64,000 bases of DNA from Loxodes magnus. Its lineage: Eukaryota > Ciliophora > Karyorelictea > Loxodida > Loxodidae. Position numbers and translations under genes: made by a program. The notes beneath the pieces are model-generated. The model ran no database searches. It was not told where the DNA came from and was given only the letters and a program-made list of their open reading frames with translations. Of the stretch, positions 40,038 through 51,523 are shown one piece after another. The first letter of the stretch is position 1. The number at the start of each line of letters is the position of its first letter. The stretch spans positions 558,001 through 622,000 of the forward strand of contig CAMPDV010000108.1 of assembly GCA_946699065.1 (NCBI GenBank), written 5' to 3'.

Positions 40038-40642
40038 CTATTTCATCAAAATTTATTGAAAATCGTTAAATAAATACTAATTCTATTTAAATATTGCCAA
40101 ATACTTATATTTATTCTTCTCAAATTTACTAAAGAAAATAAGTGAGAAATTTATAAGTTTACTTTTTTAGCTTTAATTAGGAAGAAAGGCAACATTTCAA
40201 TTATTATCTTTATAATCATTTCCAAGATCTAAGTTGATTAGCTTCTATACAGTTTCAACTATATATTTATAGATTACAATCATAAGGTTTATTACCTTTA
40301 TCTATATTGATATAAAATTAATAGCGTTTAAGATTATAAATGTAGCACTAAATCTAATTTTATATTTAGCAAGCTTCTATCTTTTGTAATGAGAAATACA
40401 ACAAAAAATCTTAAACATATATACTAAAATTTTAGAAATTATAAGCCAAGCTAAATTAATTATAATCAAGATCTCTATTTAAAGGGATAAATTTAATTAT
40501 CATGACTTGTCAAATGGAGTTACTGTGACATTGATATTCATCTTCATGAGATTGAAATGGTTTGAAAAGGTTTAAAAGTAAGATATTTTATTTACATATT
40601 TTTGCTTTTTATTTTAGCTAAATTATTTAAAAGTATAATTTT
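40038..40642. other. Spacer
   Basis: 605 bp holding the FkbM gene promoter, next to the 3' end of the deaminase gene. Nothing else seen. Confidence 0.45.
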
Positions 40643-42136
40643 TCAGGAGGAGAGTATCTGTGTTATCCATAGATCCCAGCTTTTCTTCACATTTGCTACT
40701 AAGACTTCTTTTTCGTTACTTTTAACATCTATGAAATCTAGAGTATTAAATACTAATGTTTTCAAACCTCCTAAATCAAGTTGCCATGCCAATAAAACTG
40801 ATAGATAATCGAAAGTTACTCCTTGATACTTGAAGCAACTTGGATCGTCTGGATTAATAGTAACTTTTGCTCCCATATTTAGAAGGTTTAAAGCAGGATG
40901 AGCTCTTAGATCTTTAACATATCCCAAAATTTAGTTTGATATAGGACAAGCTTCAACAACTATGTTTCTAGGAATTATTTCATTTTGTACCAAATAAGGA
41001 TGTTTCACAAAAGCAAGACCATGTCCTATTCTTCTTATATTAGATAGAGCCAAAACATCATATACTGTTTCTAAGTACTAATCAACAGTTTCTCCGCCTA
41101 AAATAGTAAAAGAAGCTTACAATGTAAATATAAAGGCAAGTCAATACCATATTTCTATTCAAGGGAAGGAATTTGTACAAAAGCTTCAGCAAAAGCTATA
41201 TTTTATGTTGATGTTTCTTCTTCTGCCACCAAGTCAAATCCTAAAATTAAATCAGGAAACTAGCTTCTTAGTTTAATGGTTTCTTCTATTTTGGTCTTAA
41301 TAACCTCAAGAGAAAAGAACTTAGGAAAAGCATTGATTAAGGCAACCTAAATAGTACTTAAATTCTGTTATTATCTTTTCTCATTAAAGCTTCTAATGCA
41401 TTCTTTAATCTTTAAACACTCATCTTCAACTGATATCGAACCATTCTATTATAAATCCAAAACTTACATCGTTATATAAACACCCAATAGTATGCTTAAA
41501 CTCAACTCTTTATATATTATCATCTACTAAGTCTTACAAAGCAATCTCAAAAACTTTAAAGAACATTTCCTCGTAGAATTAAAATGCTGATATATGAGAA
41601 CTTACGCATTATTATTGAGAATATGTTTTAGAACTTTCTCCACATAGGTATTGATGGCAGATCTTTCTCACTATAAGTTACGAATAGCTTATTAATTATT
41701 TTGTCTTTTAATTGCGAATCTTTATTTAGTTCTTCTAAGTAGTTCGTAAAAGAGAGATCTTAAGGCTTTTTTGTACTCATTTTTAACTCATAATTTTCCA
41801 TGTTAATCCAAAGCTTTTCAGTATGAAGCAAAGCAGCTTACTAAAGTAAATAAATACCTTTTAAATATCCACTGCAGCAGGAAGATGAATATGCTAAAGG
41901 ACAGCTTTTGGCATTGATTTAACAATCTTATATAACTAACTTTAGGCGTAGATGTCTACATTATCGTAAAAATGAAACTATCCTGGATTCCCTTAGAACT
42001 ATTACTTGAGAGAATCAATCTATTTTTTTAGAATAATATTAGCTTTTTATTCTTCTGGCGATAATTCAATTGTATTTGCCCAAGTAGCTCTATCTTTTTA
42101 CATCATATCTTATCTCTTAGCTAAATAAGCCTCCAT
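40643..42136 (-). CDS. ADA2/ADGF-type adenosine deaminase
   Basis: 470 residues after removing four introns: 41841-41857 (17 nt), 41587-41605 (19), 41446-41467 (22) and 41098-41120 (23). Each switches frames exactly at coding joints. Metal-dependent deaminase of adenosine (TIM barrel, zinc). Seen: PKAVLQHIHL with the HxH zinc pair, a LGFDLVAEE block, LYLHCGETVD (usually HAGE, here HCGE, with the catalytic Glu kept), RRIGHGLAF with the catalytic His, CPISNQILG, DLRAHPAL and TINPDDPSCF with the catalytic Asp pair. Those blocks fit the ADGF/ADA2 branch. No signal peptide or PRB dimer domain is visible at the N-terminus, so it is probably intracellular, unlike animal ADA2. Ends with TGA. Confidence 0.92.
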
Positions 42137-42832
42137 TTTATTAAATATGTAGCTTCAACTGACATAAAAGCTATAGTTCTAGCTAAAATTATCAAATCTA
42201 ATCCACTTGAAAAAGGTAATTTCTTAGCTAAAGATAAGCTTATTAGCACAGATAATGAATTACTGAGAAAAATCGTTAAAATCGCTTTAGCAAAGCAAAA
42301 GTATGGATATTCTAAATGAGTTAGATATAGTTTAGCTAGGATTATATTAAGAATGATGCTAGATAATATACCTAATTCTTTGCTAGAAGTTAACTAGTAT
42401 AAGACATATTCTAGAATAGTAATAGGATGATAAATGCAGGGATAGATAAATTTTAAGCTAAGGAATAAATAATAACATTTCCTATGCTATATAATAGAAA
42501 TCTACTATTCATATTTAAAACCATACAAATCTACATGTTATTCTAAAGATATTTCAACTGATATATCATAAAATATACCTTAAACTAATATAGGAAAAAC
42601 TAGATAGGTTATTAGATAAAAGTATAGGGAGTAAGTTAAAAAGGAAGAAAAGCTAAATTAACTAAATCTACTAAATCTCTTATATTTAATCTTGTTTATT
42701 CTCTATATTAAGGAACTAAGAATTATCTATTTGTAGGAAACAAATCTTTCATACTTTTGATAATTTATACCTAAAATATTTTTATAATCTAAGAGTTTAT
42801 TTTTATCTAAATTAAAAGGAATAAATAAGTTT
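42137..42832. other. AT-rich spacer
   Basis: About 700 bp with the deaminase promoter at its left end. Nothing else supported. Confidence 0.4.
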
Positions 42833-43477
42833 ATGCTTCATAAGCTAAAGGAACGAGCAGTAATAAATAATTAAGAAGATACAAAGACAATATTAAAGAA
42901 GGAAAAGTAGGTAATGAAAGATTTTGAAATAAGAAGCTTCATTATTTTATTCAATCAAATAGATGATAAATTTAGTAACTTGATTTTCTATCATTATTAA
43001 GTTTAAAAGGAATGAATAAGCAAATAACTTGAATTCTTGTAAGTTGCTTTTGATTCTACTTAAGTTGTAATATAAATGAATTTAATAGATAAATATGACT
43101 AATAATAAACTTAGTATTAAAAATATAAAATCAAAGCTTACATAAGATTAATTGAGGGAGATAGTATAAAAGAATAAAAATGTTAGTTTTAACTTTGCAT
43201 TCATAAGCAGGATTATAGATTACTAGTAAGCATAATTATTTTTAATTAGTAAATTAGCTATTTTAGTTTTATTGCTCTAATAAATGATTTAAAAGGAGAA
43301 ACTTAATTAATTTGGGTATAATAGAAGATGCTACCATTTAAATAAAGCTACTTTATGAGTCTTCATTAATGTTCACTTAAATTATTTAAAAGAAATAACT
43401 TTAGCTAGAAGAAATTAGCATTTTTATAGATATGGCTTAACACTTTAAAGTACTTAGTCATTTTTACTAAATTATGA
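42833..43477 (+). CDS. Weak ORF, hypothetical
   Basis: 214 residues from Met to TGA with one internal TGA. The start is charged and helix-like (MLHKLKERAVINNQEDTK, KDFEIRSFIILF), then Tyr/Lys/Ile-rich segments (YKIKAYIRLIEGD). The frame is also open after the TGA for another 150 codons, so the TGA at 43475 might itself be Trp. No domain recognised. It may be a real fast-evolving gene, a decaying gene or chance. Confidence 0.3.
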
Positions 43478-44358
43478 AAGTTATTATATTTATCCTATTT
43501 AAGATATTTATAGCTATATCTTTAAACTAGTAGTTAGATTAGAAAGTTAAAGCTTAAAATAGCTTTTAGAAGGTAAGTTATAATAAATTAGAGAAGCAGG
43601 ATTTAAGCAAATAGTAAAATGATAGTACTAAATCTATAAAAGCTCTAAGATCTTATTATAATAGTAAAATTTACTTAATAGCTTCTTCTGTTTTTGTAAT
43701 AAGATAATTTAACACAAAGTAATTTCTTTATAGTTGTAAGCAAAGTGAATAATATAACTAAGACTTATTCAAAAGAAACAAAGCTTTTATGGTTATAAGC
43801 AATAAGTAATAAACTCTAAGATATTTAATTATAAATTAATTTAGCTCTAAAGGATGTCTGACACTAATAAGAAGAGTAACTAATATGCATTTAATTATAA
43901 TAAAATAGATAATAAATAATTGAATAAACAATAATTAAAAGCTTTTGAATGAGGGTTATTTATAAAAAGGAAATAACTTTATAAAATAGTCTAAGCAAGT
44001 TTATAAATTATAAGATGCTTAAACTCTAATTTTATAAAGAATGCAAGAAATTCCAAATAAATATAAATATCATATTTCTTAAAAAAAAAAGTAATTAGAC
44101 TTAATCAATTTAAATTGAATAATATCTTCTAAATTTTAAATTAAATACAAATATTTAGAGGAATAACTTGGATATTAAATTACTAAGAAAATATGAGAAA
44201 CAAAAAGAGAAATAAGTCAATCAAAAATGAGAATAAGGTTATGTTAAAGCTATTCAGTGAAGTAAATAGGCTAGTATAAAAGGGCTAGAATTTAATTTTA
44301 AGAGAAGATAAAATCTAAACATAAACTTTAAAATCTTAATTAATTTAGTTTTATAAAC
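43478..44358. other. Spacer upstream of DEAD-box gene
   Basis: 880 bp. A Lys/Asn-rich frame from the ATG at 44193 (MRNKKRNKSIKNENK) may be a first exon of the DEAD-box gene, but I could not place a convincing intron that joins it in phase. Confidence 0.35.
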
Positions 44359-45682
44359 ATGGGAATTTTTTCTAAAATTTAAAAACAGAATACTAAACTC
44401 TCTTTTATCTAAAAGTAAGTCACTCCTTTACTCCAAAAAGGAAAATCGGTTTTTATGATGAGTGGCTGCAAAACAGGCAAAACACATTGTTTTATCGATT
44501 ATATAGTAGATAATATTTATAAAAACAATCCTAAATCCCTTAATAAGGAAAAAGATATCTGAGATATCGTCCAATCCAATTAAGTCTATGGTGGGTGGGA
44601 TTTTGGTCAGCTTCCTACTGAGAAAATGGCTCAAATGTAAGGAGCTTTGATAGTAGTTCCTACAAGAGAACTCGGATCCCTTATTTATTCTAAAATAGCC
44701 TAATTAGATATTCAAAAAAAGCTTTTAGTATCTCGCTTTAGTGAATTAGGAAAAACAGCAGCTTTAATTAATCTTTTCAGTTAACAAATTGAAAATAAAG
44801 AAATAATTCAGACTAAAGGAATTTAATAGAGAATGCTGACATCCTCATGGAATTTGATAGATGTATTAATTACAACTCCCTACATTTTTAGTGAAGTTCT
44901 AAAGTTAAAAGTACACACAGGAATATTCGACGTTAATCCTAGAATAATAGTTTTTGATGAGATAGACTTATTATTCCAGTAAGCTTTTATATTTTAGAAA
45001 CTAGTAATACTATGAAAGTGCGTTACTTATAATACGTAATTTAATTAATGTTCAACACTCTCCTTGAAAGCAAGAAAACAGTAAAAGATAAGTTATCCTT
45101 ACTTCTAGTACTTTTTAGCTTGAAAATCCAAACCACATGAAAATGATATAAAAGCTATTTCAAGATATTAATGTTGTTAAAGATTAAGACACATTTATAG
45201 ATATAACAGCTTATAATAATATCAAGATAAGAGAAAGTGTAAACGATGTAGGATGATTCAAAAATTTGACTAATAAAAATGAAGTTCATATTGTAGATAC
45301 TAGCGATAAACTTGAATCATTCTGGAGTTTGACTTTGAAAAAACTAGGAAAGAAAATTATAATTATAATGTCTGATGACTAGCAAGCTATTGATCTTTTC
45401 GATCTTCTTGTAGATACATAAGACACAGAAAAAATATCTTGTGTTATCCAAGGAATTGATTTTCTAAAAAGACTGGAGGAGCTAAGCAAGTTTCTAAGAA
45501 AAGAAAGCTCTATATTAATATTAAGTGATATTTTCGTGAGAGGTTTAGTTCTAAATAATTATTTCGAAGGAGATGTGTTAATTACAGACACATGTGGATA
45601 AGTCAAAATGATACATAGACTTTCTCTGGTTAAGCCAAATGGAGTTATTTATGTTGTTAAAGAAAAAGAAGAAAACCATTAA
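44359..45682 (+). CDS. Degenerate DEAD-box helicase-like protein
   Basis: 434 residues with a 19-nt intron (44979-44997). Two RecA-like domains. Domain 1: Q-motif-like SFIQKQVTPLLQKGKS, Walker A reduced to SGCKTGKT, motif Ia VVPTREL, LITTP, Walker B VFDEID instead of DEAD, and TSS for motif III. Domain 2 is only traceable by order (KIIIIMSDDQQA, SILILSDIFVRGLV, a short MIHR); the HRIGRxGR arginine finger is missing. It may act as an RNA-binding or weak ATPase relative; organellar and nucleolar helicases degenerate in this way. The frame upstream of the Met (FSFINMGIFSK) also fits the Q motif, so the true start may lie upstream across an intron. I end at TAA 45680; the frame stays open to a TGA at 45923. 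A TGA codes Trp in KDIWDI. Confidence 0.7.
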
Positions 45683-45917
45683 AAATTTAACTAAAGTTAA
45701 TTTTGTTTTCCACTATGCCTTTTTCTAACTTTACTAGCCCCAACTTAACAAATATAATTTCAAATCCAAATCTAAACTAAAGTAAATTATTATCCCAATC
45801 CTCTATTTAATATGAACTATCTAAAATATAGAAAATATTGCATATAAAAACTTCACATAGCCTTTGATTTAAATCAAGAAAGCTTTCTAGTTTTTTTGAC
45901 ATAAAGTATATAAACAA

Positions 45918-46580
45918 ATGAATGATGAAAGATTAATCTTCATAGCTACAAAAATAGATAGTAGTCTAAGTTTTTCATCTGATTATGAAAGAGAGAGTTT
46001 AAATTTTTATTATTTAACAATAAAAATAACTTTAATATCTCATCATAAGGAAATTGGAAGTTATAGGCTTTTAAAATCTAAATTGTTAGTTAAGCATTTT
46101 CTTAATAAATTTTTCCGTTTCTTTAAATGCATCTAATTTATATAATTAAGTACATCAATTGATGAAAGTTATGATATCAATCACACTATGTAACTTAATA
46201 ATTATTATGTAGCTCAAGTCTTTAAATAATATAAAATTTAAATTTTAAGTATTTTATATAAAAATAGAGCTAAGTTTAATTATTTTAGAGTTTATTTGAA
46301 ACTTAAGCTAATTAATTTAAAATATAGTAATTTATAGCAATATAATTGTAATATTAGATATAGCTAGAGTATACTAAGAGCACTAAATAAGTACCAATTA
46401 TATAAAATTATTTTTAAATTATTATTTTCAAATTCTTCACTTAAAGGCTTTTCTTATAAATTTTACTTTATTGAAAAACAATAAATTTTACTCTAAACTT
46501 CAGAAAAATTTGATAGGCTTTCTTAATTTGAAGTAAGGAAGTTTATCTTCAAATATCAAAATTCATAAATTAAAGGTTGA
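45918..46580 (+). CDS. Weak ORF, hypothetical
   Basis: 220 residues, Met to TGA, no internal TGA. The first 45 residues (MNDERLIFIATKIDSSLSFSSDYERES) look protein-like; the rest is Tyr/Leu/Lys/Asn-rich and close to what spacer DNA gives when TAA/TAG are read as Gln. It overlaps the last codons of the longest reading of the DEAD-box gene. No domain. Confidence 0.25.
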
Positions 46581-46822
46581 TTAAGATATTTTAATAATTA
46601 AAAAAGAGACATTCTAATTTAAAATAAGGATAGGATAGATAAATGTATTTATAGCTATATATATAAGTAAAGACTTTAAACAGAAGATATTTATTTTCTA
46701 GAGTTAATAATTTAGTAAGAATGCTTCTTCTTGTTGGATTGCATTATATTTGTTAAAAGCAAGTTTTAAATAAAATCGAGAATTAAAGATATAAATGTGT
46801 TTTGAACAGTTTCAATGCTTTT

Positions 46823-47406
46823 TCAACTTTTTTTCTAGTTTTCAATAGCTTTCTTACTTTTAGGTATCTTTTGCTATATCTATTCATACCAATTTTTGCT
46901 TTTTTCTGTAGTGTTTTTGCAAACATCTACTATTTTATCTTGGTATTTAACTGTGAGTTTTGGTATTATAAAGATTAGAATAGAGACTGAATTAAAAACT
47001 TACAGGTTCATAGAATGTACCAATCGCTTAAATAAAATCCTAAAGCAGCTAATCCCCATAAAACAATAAGCGTAAAAATGCTAAGCGATTTGCTTTGCCA
47101 AGTTGCAATTCTTCTAATTGAATTTATCGAATCGTTAACAAACTCATAAGTGTGCTCGAAGGGAGATTATAGCCAGTCTCTTGGCATGAATTAAAAGCTT
47201 TCCTCCTGCAATGGTCGTAAATCTGATGAAAAAATAGCACAGAAAACAATAAAAAGAAGGAAAATATAGCAAGTCAATGAAAGTACAGATAAACCGAAAA
47301 TTACTATTAATGTTAAAGATAAATTAACAGTCAGGAAAATTCCTAAAGTTTTCAGTGGTTGGTTCCAGCATAAAATTGATAGAACTTTTTCTCTTAAGCC
47401 TCCCAT
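46823..47406 (-). CDS. Reticulon-like membrane protein
   Basis: 188 residues with one 17-nt intron (46987-47003). Looks like a reticulon homology domain: a start with LSILCWNQPLKTLGIFL (compare LxWRxPxKS of reticulons), a long hydrophobic hairpin of about 50 residues, a polar loop of about 60 (ending FVNDSINSIRRIA), a second long hairpin (IFTLIVLWGLAALGFYL, WYILWTFSILIFIIPKL) and then KLTVKYQDKIVDV, as in the reticulon end (PxxYEKYQDxID). Removing the intron makes the second hairpin continuous; unspliced, it breaks. The tail is Lys-rich. Would bend tubular ER. Ends with TGA. Confidence 0.75.
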
Positions 47407-48282
47407 TTTAAACTAATTATAAGAAAATGGTCAAAATAATCATATAAAAGTATTAATATTTAATCAAAAATTTTATTTCTACTGAATACCTTTAGAATTA
47501 TAAATATTAGCTGTTTTAATTATTTTACCCTTATTATTTTCTATATAACTTATATAATCAATCCTCCTTATCTTTTTTAGTTTTCTTTATGTTGAAATAT
47601 CCTTTCTTAAACTATATTTCATTATGATTAGCAGTGTCTGTAGATGTTTAAAAGAGATTACTTTAAAAAAATTTTAAGAAGATAAAAGCAAAGAGACATT
47701 TGACTTATTAGATTTGCATTATAAAATAAATAGAAAATGAGAAAAAAGAGTCTAATTTTATAAGGTAATGCATTAATAAAGCTAAAATATTGCCTTTATT
47801 ATACTAATTATCATAATTAAATTTAATATTTTTCTAAATCATATAAATACTCTTATTCTCCCTTTTATCATTTCAAATATCTTTATTAAATATTAATCAG
47901 CTAATAATGCTTTAATTCTAAAAGCATATCTGATTGAATTTTACATAAGTTGATTTCCTATTTTTCTTAGAAAATGTATTTATAGATTTATATACAATCA
48001 TAGCTAAAGAAATTTCATAAATATTAAAGTTTAAATTATAAGAAGATTGATAATCATAAATTTATATGCCTAATGAAACTCTTATGACCCTTAAAAGATA
48101 GATATAGTTTCTTAAACATCATATCCAACACTATACTTATACAGCTGAGCAATATTATTAAAATTAAAATTATCATAAATAAAAATGGAACAAAGTAATT
48201 GAGATAAAATAGAACTATGATGAGTTTAGTTTAAAACTAGTTTGAAGTTAGAAATATTTATGGAATTTATAGAGCAAAAATA
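47407..48282. other. AT-rich spacer
   Basis: 876 bp upstream of the reticulon-like gene and downstream of the MORN-RING gene. If TAA never terminates, the MORN-RING frame runs through here to a TGA at 47998-48000. No other signal. Confidence 0.4.
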
Positions 48283-49774
48283 TTAAAAAATCACACATTT
48301 CTCATTTTTTATTTTTGGATTTAGCTCTTCAACGTTTGTTCCTCTTGACTCTTGTAGCGTTATAAATTTTGTTATAACTCTGGTTAATTTTTCGTTTTCT
48401 ATATTAGAACTTACGAGGAAGTTTGTTAATATCACAGTTAATTTATCCTCTGCAATGAGGACAAAAATGGGAATTAGTAAAAACTGATAAAATGCATGAC
48501 TTGCAAAATGAATGACCACATTGAAGAGTTACAGGGTTATCCATTAAATCTAAACATATTAAGCATTCCAGTTCTTTTTATAAATTTTCTATGTACTCCA
48601 TCACTCTCTATTCGACATCTTATTACTAATTATTCTCTTTCTACTGAGGATCTCCCATCTAGCATTTTTTCTAATGAACACAACATTTTTATGATTTTTG
48701 CAAGAAGCAAGGTGGAGTGTTAAGTTTGACTTCACCTTTTTATTCAGTTCTGTCATATTCTGTAAATCTTTAGATATTTGGCAAATCCAAATTGTTTTCT
48801 TTTTATTCTTTTTTTTTAAATTGAATTATAAACCCTGGAGGTGGCCTTCCTTTGCCAGTTGCTAGCATACTTTGCTCTATATTATCATGATAAATACAAT
48901 ATTCCCATCTATCCTATGAAGCGTAATAATAGACTCCCTATCCTTCAAATTTTCCATTTTTTCACTCTCCATCGTACATGTCCCCGTTTTCGTATCTAAC
49001 AGTTCCTAATCCATTTAAAACTCCTTTGACGAAATTTCCTTCAAAATGCCCTCCATCTTCTTAATAATAAATTCCAAAACCGAAAGGATTATCTTCTTGT
49101 CATCTTCCCATAAATTTATCTCCATTATTGAAAACGAAAACACCTTCTCCATATCTCATTGTATCGCCTTGAGGATTTTATTAAAAGCAACCTGTAAAAT
49201 ATCCCGTGTTAAATTTTTTTACTCCTCTGTTTGAAATAAGAAAATCGAACATTGGAGGCTTTCCTTCTCCTTCTTCTATTACTTCTAAAATATTTCCTTC
49301 GCTATATTCACAATATTGTCATTTTGGTTTTGGACCATTAACAAACTAAATACCTTATCCATGCTGCAAGCCATTTACCCACAATCCGTCATAAAAATTT
49401 CCATTGGGCTATCTCTAAATACCTCTTCCATGCAGTTTTTCATTCATAAAGGATCCTTTTAGCATTTCACCATTCGCAAAATATCATGTTCCATATCCTT
49501 GCTTTTAATCAAGAAATCATTCTCCAGCAAATCGATCACCATTAGCTAGTAGTTATACCCCAAAGCCATGTCTTTATAATTATCCTTAATCGTAGCTAAC
49601 TTCACCAAAATAATTTCAGTCTTCTCTTTATATTTTCTATATAGGTTCATTTTATTTTTCCTATATAGCTTCTTTAGACTCTTCTTAGCTTTAATTTTCA
49701 TGCTTTTGCAAATAATTCTCAATTTTCTAGCTGGCTTTCTTTATTTTCTGAGCTATAAAGTTTTTAATCTTCAT
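48283..49774 (-). CDS. MORN-repeat / RING-finger fusion protein
   Basis: 491 residues, one frame plus a single 16-nt intron (48399-48414). After a charged N-terminus, at least six MORN units lie between about residues 60 and 290 (GFGVQLLANGDRFAGEW, GYGTWYFANGEMLKGSF, GRGIQRQPNGNFYDGLW, GLGTVRYENGDMYDGEW). Several of the conserved Trp are TGA. A linker leads to a C3HC4 RING at about 388-428 (CLICLDL, CGHSFCKSC, CPHC). MORN units bind membranes or lipids; RINGs are usually ubiquitin ligases. The last residues are KCVIF directly followed by TAA, a CaaX-like end if TAA terminates here. The intron joins LP to QNEKL in phase. Confidence 0.83.
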
Positions 49775-50601
49775 TTTATTTAAGTAATAATTTTCTTCTA
49801 TAAACAAACTAAAAATACTTTCACTAGCATTATTCAAATTAATTTTCAAGCAGCTAAGCAATATGCAAATAATGAAGTTTTTAGATCTATTTAAGCAATT
49901 ACACAAATTAGACTATAATGAGTTAGATCTATTTATAATGAGCCATTTAAGATAGTAAGATATTATCTAATTATAACCTAACTAATAACACTTAAACGTT
50001 TACTATACAAATCCTGTTTCTAAAATACTCTTCATTGTCTTTTAACTATTTTTCTTATATATCCTTTAGTTTCTAAGAGTAAAAATAGTTAAAAGAGAAA
50101 TTCGAATTTATCTACTTTAGGTTTTAGATAACAGAAGGCTAAATATTTGAGTTATATCAAGCAAAAATAAATTTTTAATGGTAAATTAAAACTTAAAGGA
50201 GCGCGTAAATGAAGCTGATATTCTTATATATATGACTGTAGCAGTTTAGTCTAAATATTTGTATTTATCTTATATCTCTTATAGTAGATATTCTGCATTT
50301 ACCTATAAAATAATAAACACTTAAATAGAATAAAGTATTAAGGACTAATGGTATAATATTAAGACTTTCTTGATATAAACTTCCAAGAGTTATAGATTAA
50401 TAATTATTTAACTATACTTAAAATCATTTAAAGTTTTGCTTAGAAATTTTAAATGAGTTATATTTAATTCTTTTGGAAGAGATTCATTTAATATTTTTAG
50501 GATTTGTTAGATATGAAAGTATATCTAACTTTTGGATATAAGAAAAGAAATAACTTTTGCTAACTAAAGTATTTGGACTTTTTGTTACAAGTTTATTAAT
50601 T
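49775..50601. other. AT-rich spacer
   Basis: 827 bp with the MORN-RING promoter at its left and the 3' end of the acidic gene at its right. No feature seen. Confidence 0.45.
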
Positions 50602-51012
50602 TTATTTAGAAATCTTTATTTCCTGATCTTCTTCGCAAGCTTCTTCTTTTAGTCCACTGATATCTCCTATTTTTCCAAAGTGATTTTGAATTATTTGTTC
50701 ATTTAAGTTCCCCACATCGTATAATCCTAAGCCAAGATCTATTTTGATAAAAGGTCCTTCTTTCTTTTTTGTTTAATTTTCTTCAATACCTTCCAGTTCC
50801 TCATTCTCTATAATCTCCATAATCTTCTCATTCTCCTCATTCTCTTAGTTCTCTTCATTCTCCTCAATTTCCTCATTCTCAATATTCTAAGTAGTTTCTT
50901 GTTTTTGCATAAGGAACATTTTAACTTTTGATAGTACGTCTGGCTCTTAAGTACGAGATATTTATGGTTTTTCGTAGAGAAGCTTAAAAACAGCGTTTTA
51001 TGAGGTTGACAT
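50602..51012 (-). CDS. Small acidic hypothetical protein
   Basis: 136 residues. N-terminus AVFKLLYEKPQISRTQEPD, then an acidic Glu/Asn repeat (IENEEIEENEENQENEE), then a compact ordered-looking piece (GPFIKIDLGLGLYDVGNL, IIQNHFGKIGDISGLKEE). No domain recognised. It ends KISK at TAA (50602-50604); if TAA is Gln the frame runs for about 190 more codons of low-complexity sequence, so termination at TAA is more likely. Confidence 0.6.
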
Positions 51013-51523
51013 ATATTATAATCAAAAAAGTAGCAAGATAAAGCTTTAAAAGAAAAATTAAAATAAACTATCTTCTAAATCCATTTCCCCTCTTCTAAAT
51101 TACATCACTAAGAAGTTAAATTATTCTATTTATCTGAGGTAGCAGCATGCTATATAGATTTAGTTGCTTCCAATCATTAAAGAATCAAATGAATCCTTAT
51201 TATAAGTATTACTCTATAAATGATCCATATTCTTGCTATTATCATTTTACTGTTTTAGCTAAATTTTTAAAAGTTACTTGAGTTTATAAAGCAGATAATA
51301 ATCCTACCATTAGAATCGAAATTTAGATAAGAAACAGAATAATTAAATCCTAAATTTTCCTATATTAAGAATCTATTTTTACAGAATAAAAGACTTCATT
51401 TTCAATAAACTAAGCATAGTCTTTAGATGTTAGCAGCTATTATATCATAGTTAGTTCTATCGTTTAAAATATAAATGTTACTATATTTTTTAAATAATGA
51501 CATGCTTATCATAGAAGAGGATT
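51013..51523. other. Spacer
   Basis: 511 bp. A plus-strand frame from the ATG at 51147 to TGA 51500 gives 117 residues with some protein-like stretches, but no motif; I do not call it. Confidence 0.35.

Noticed and set aside
45690..45870. Possible small minus-strand gene (GASKVRKRHSGK-like reading)
   Set aside because: Short, no certain start or stop, and I could not match it to a known small basic protein.
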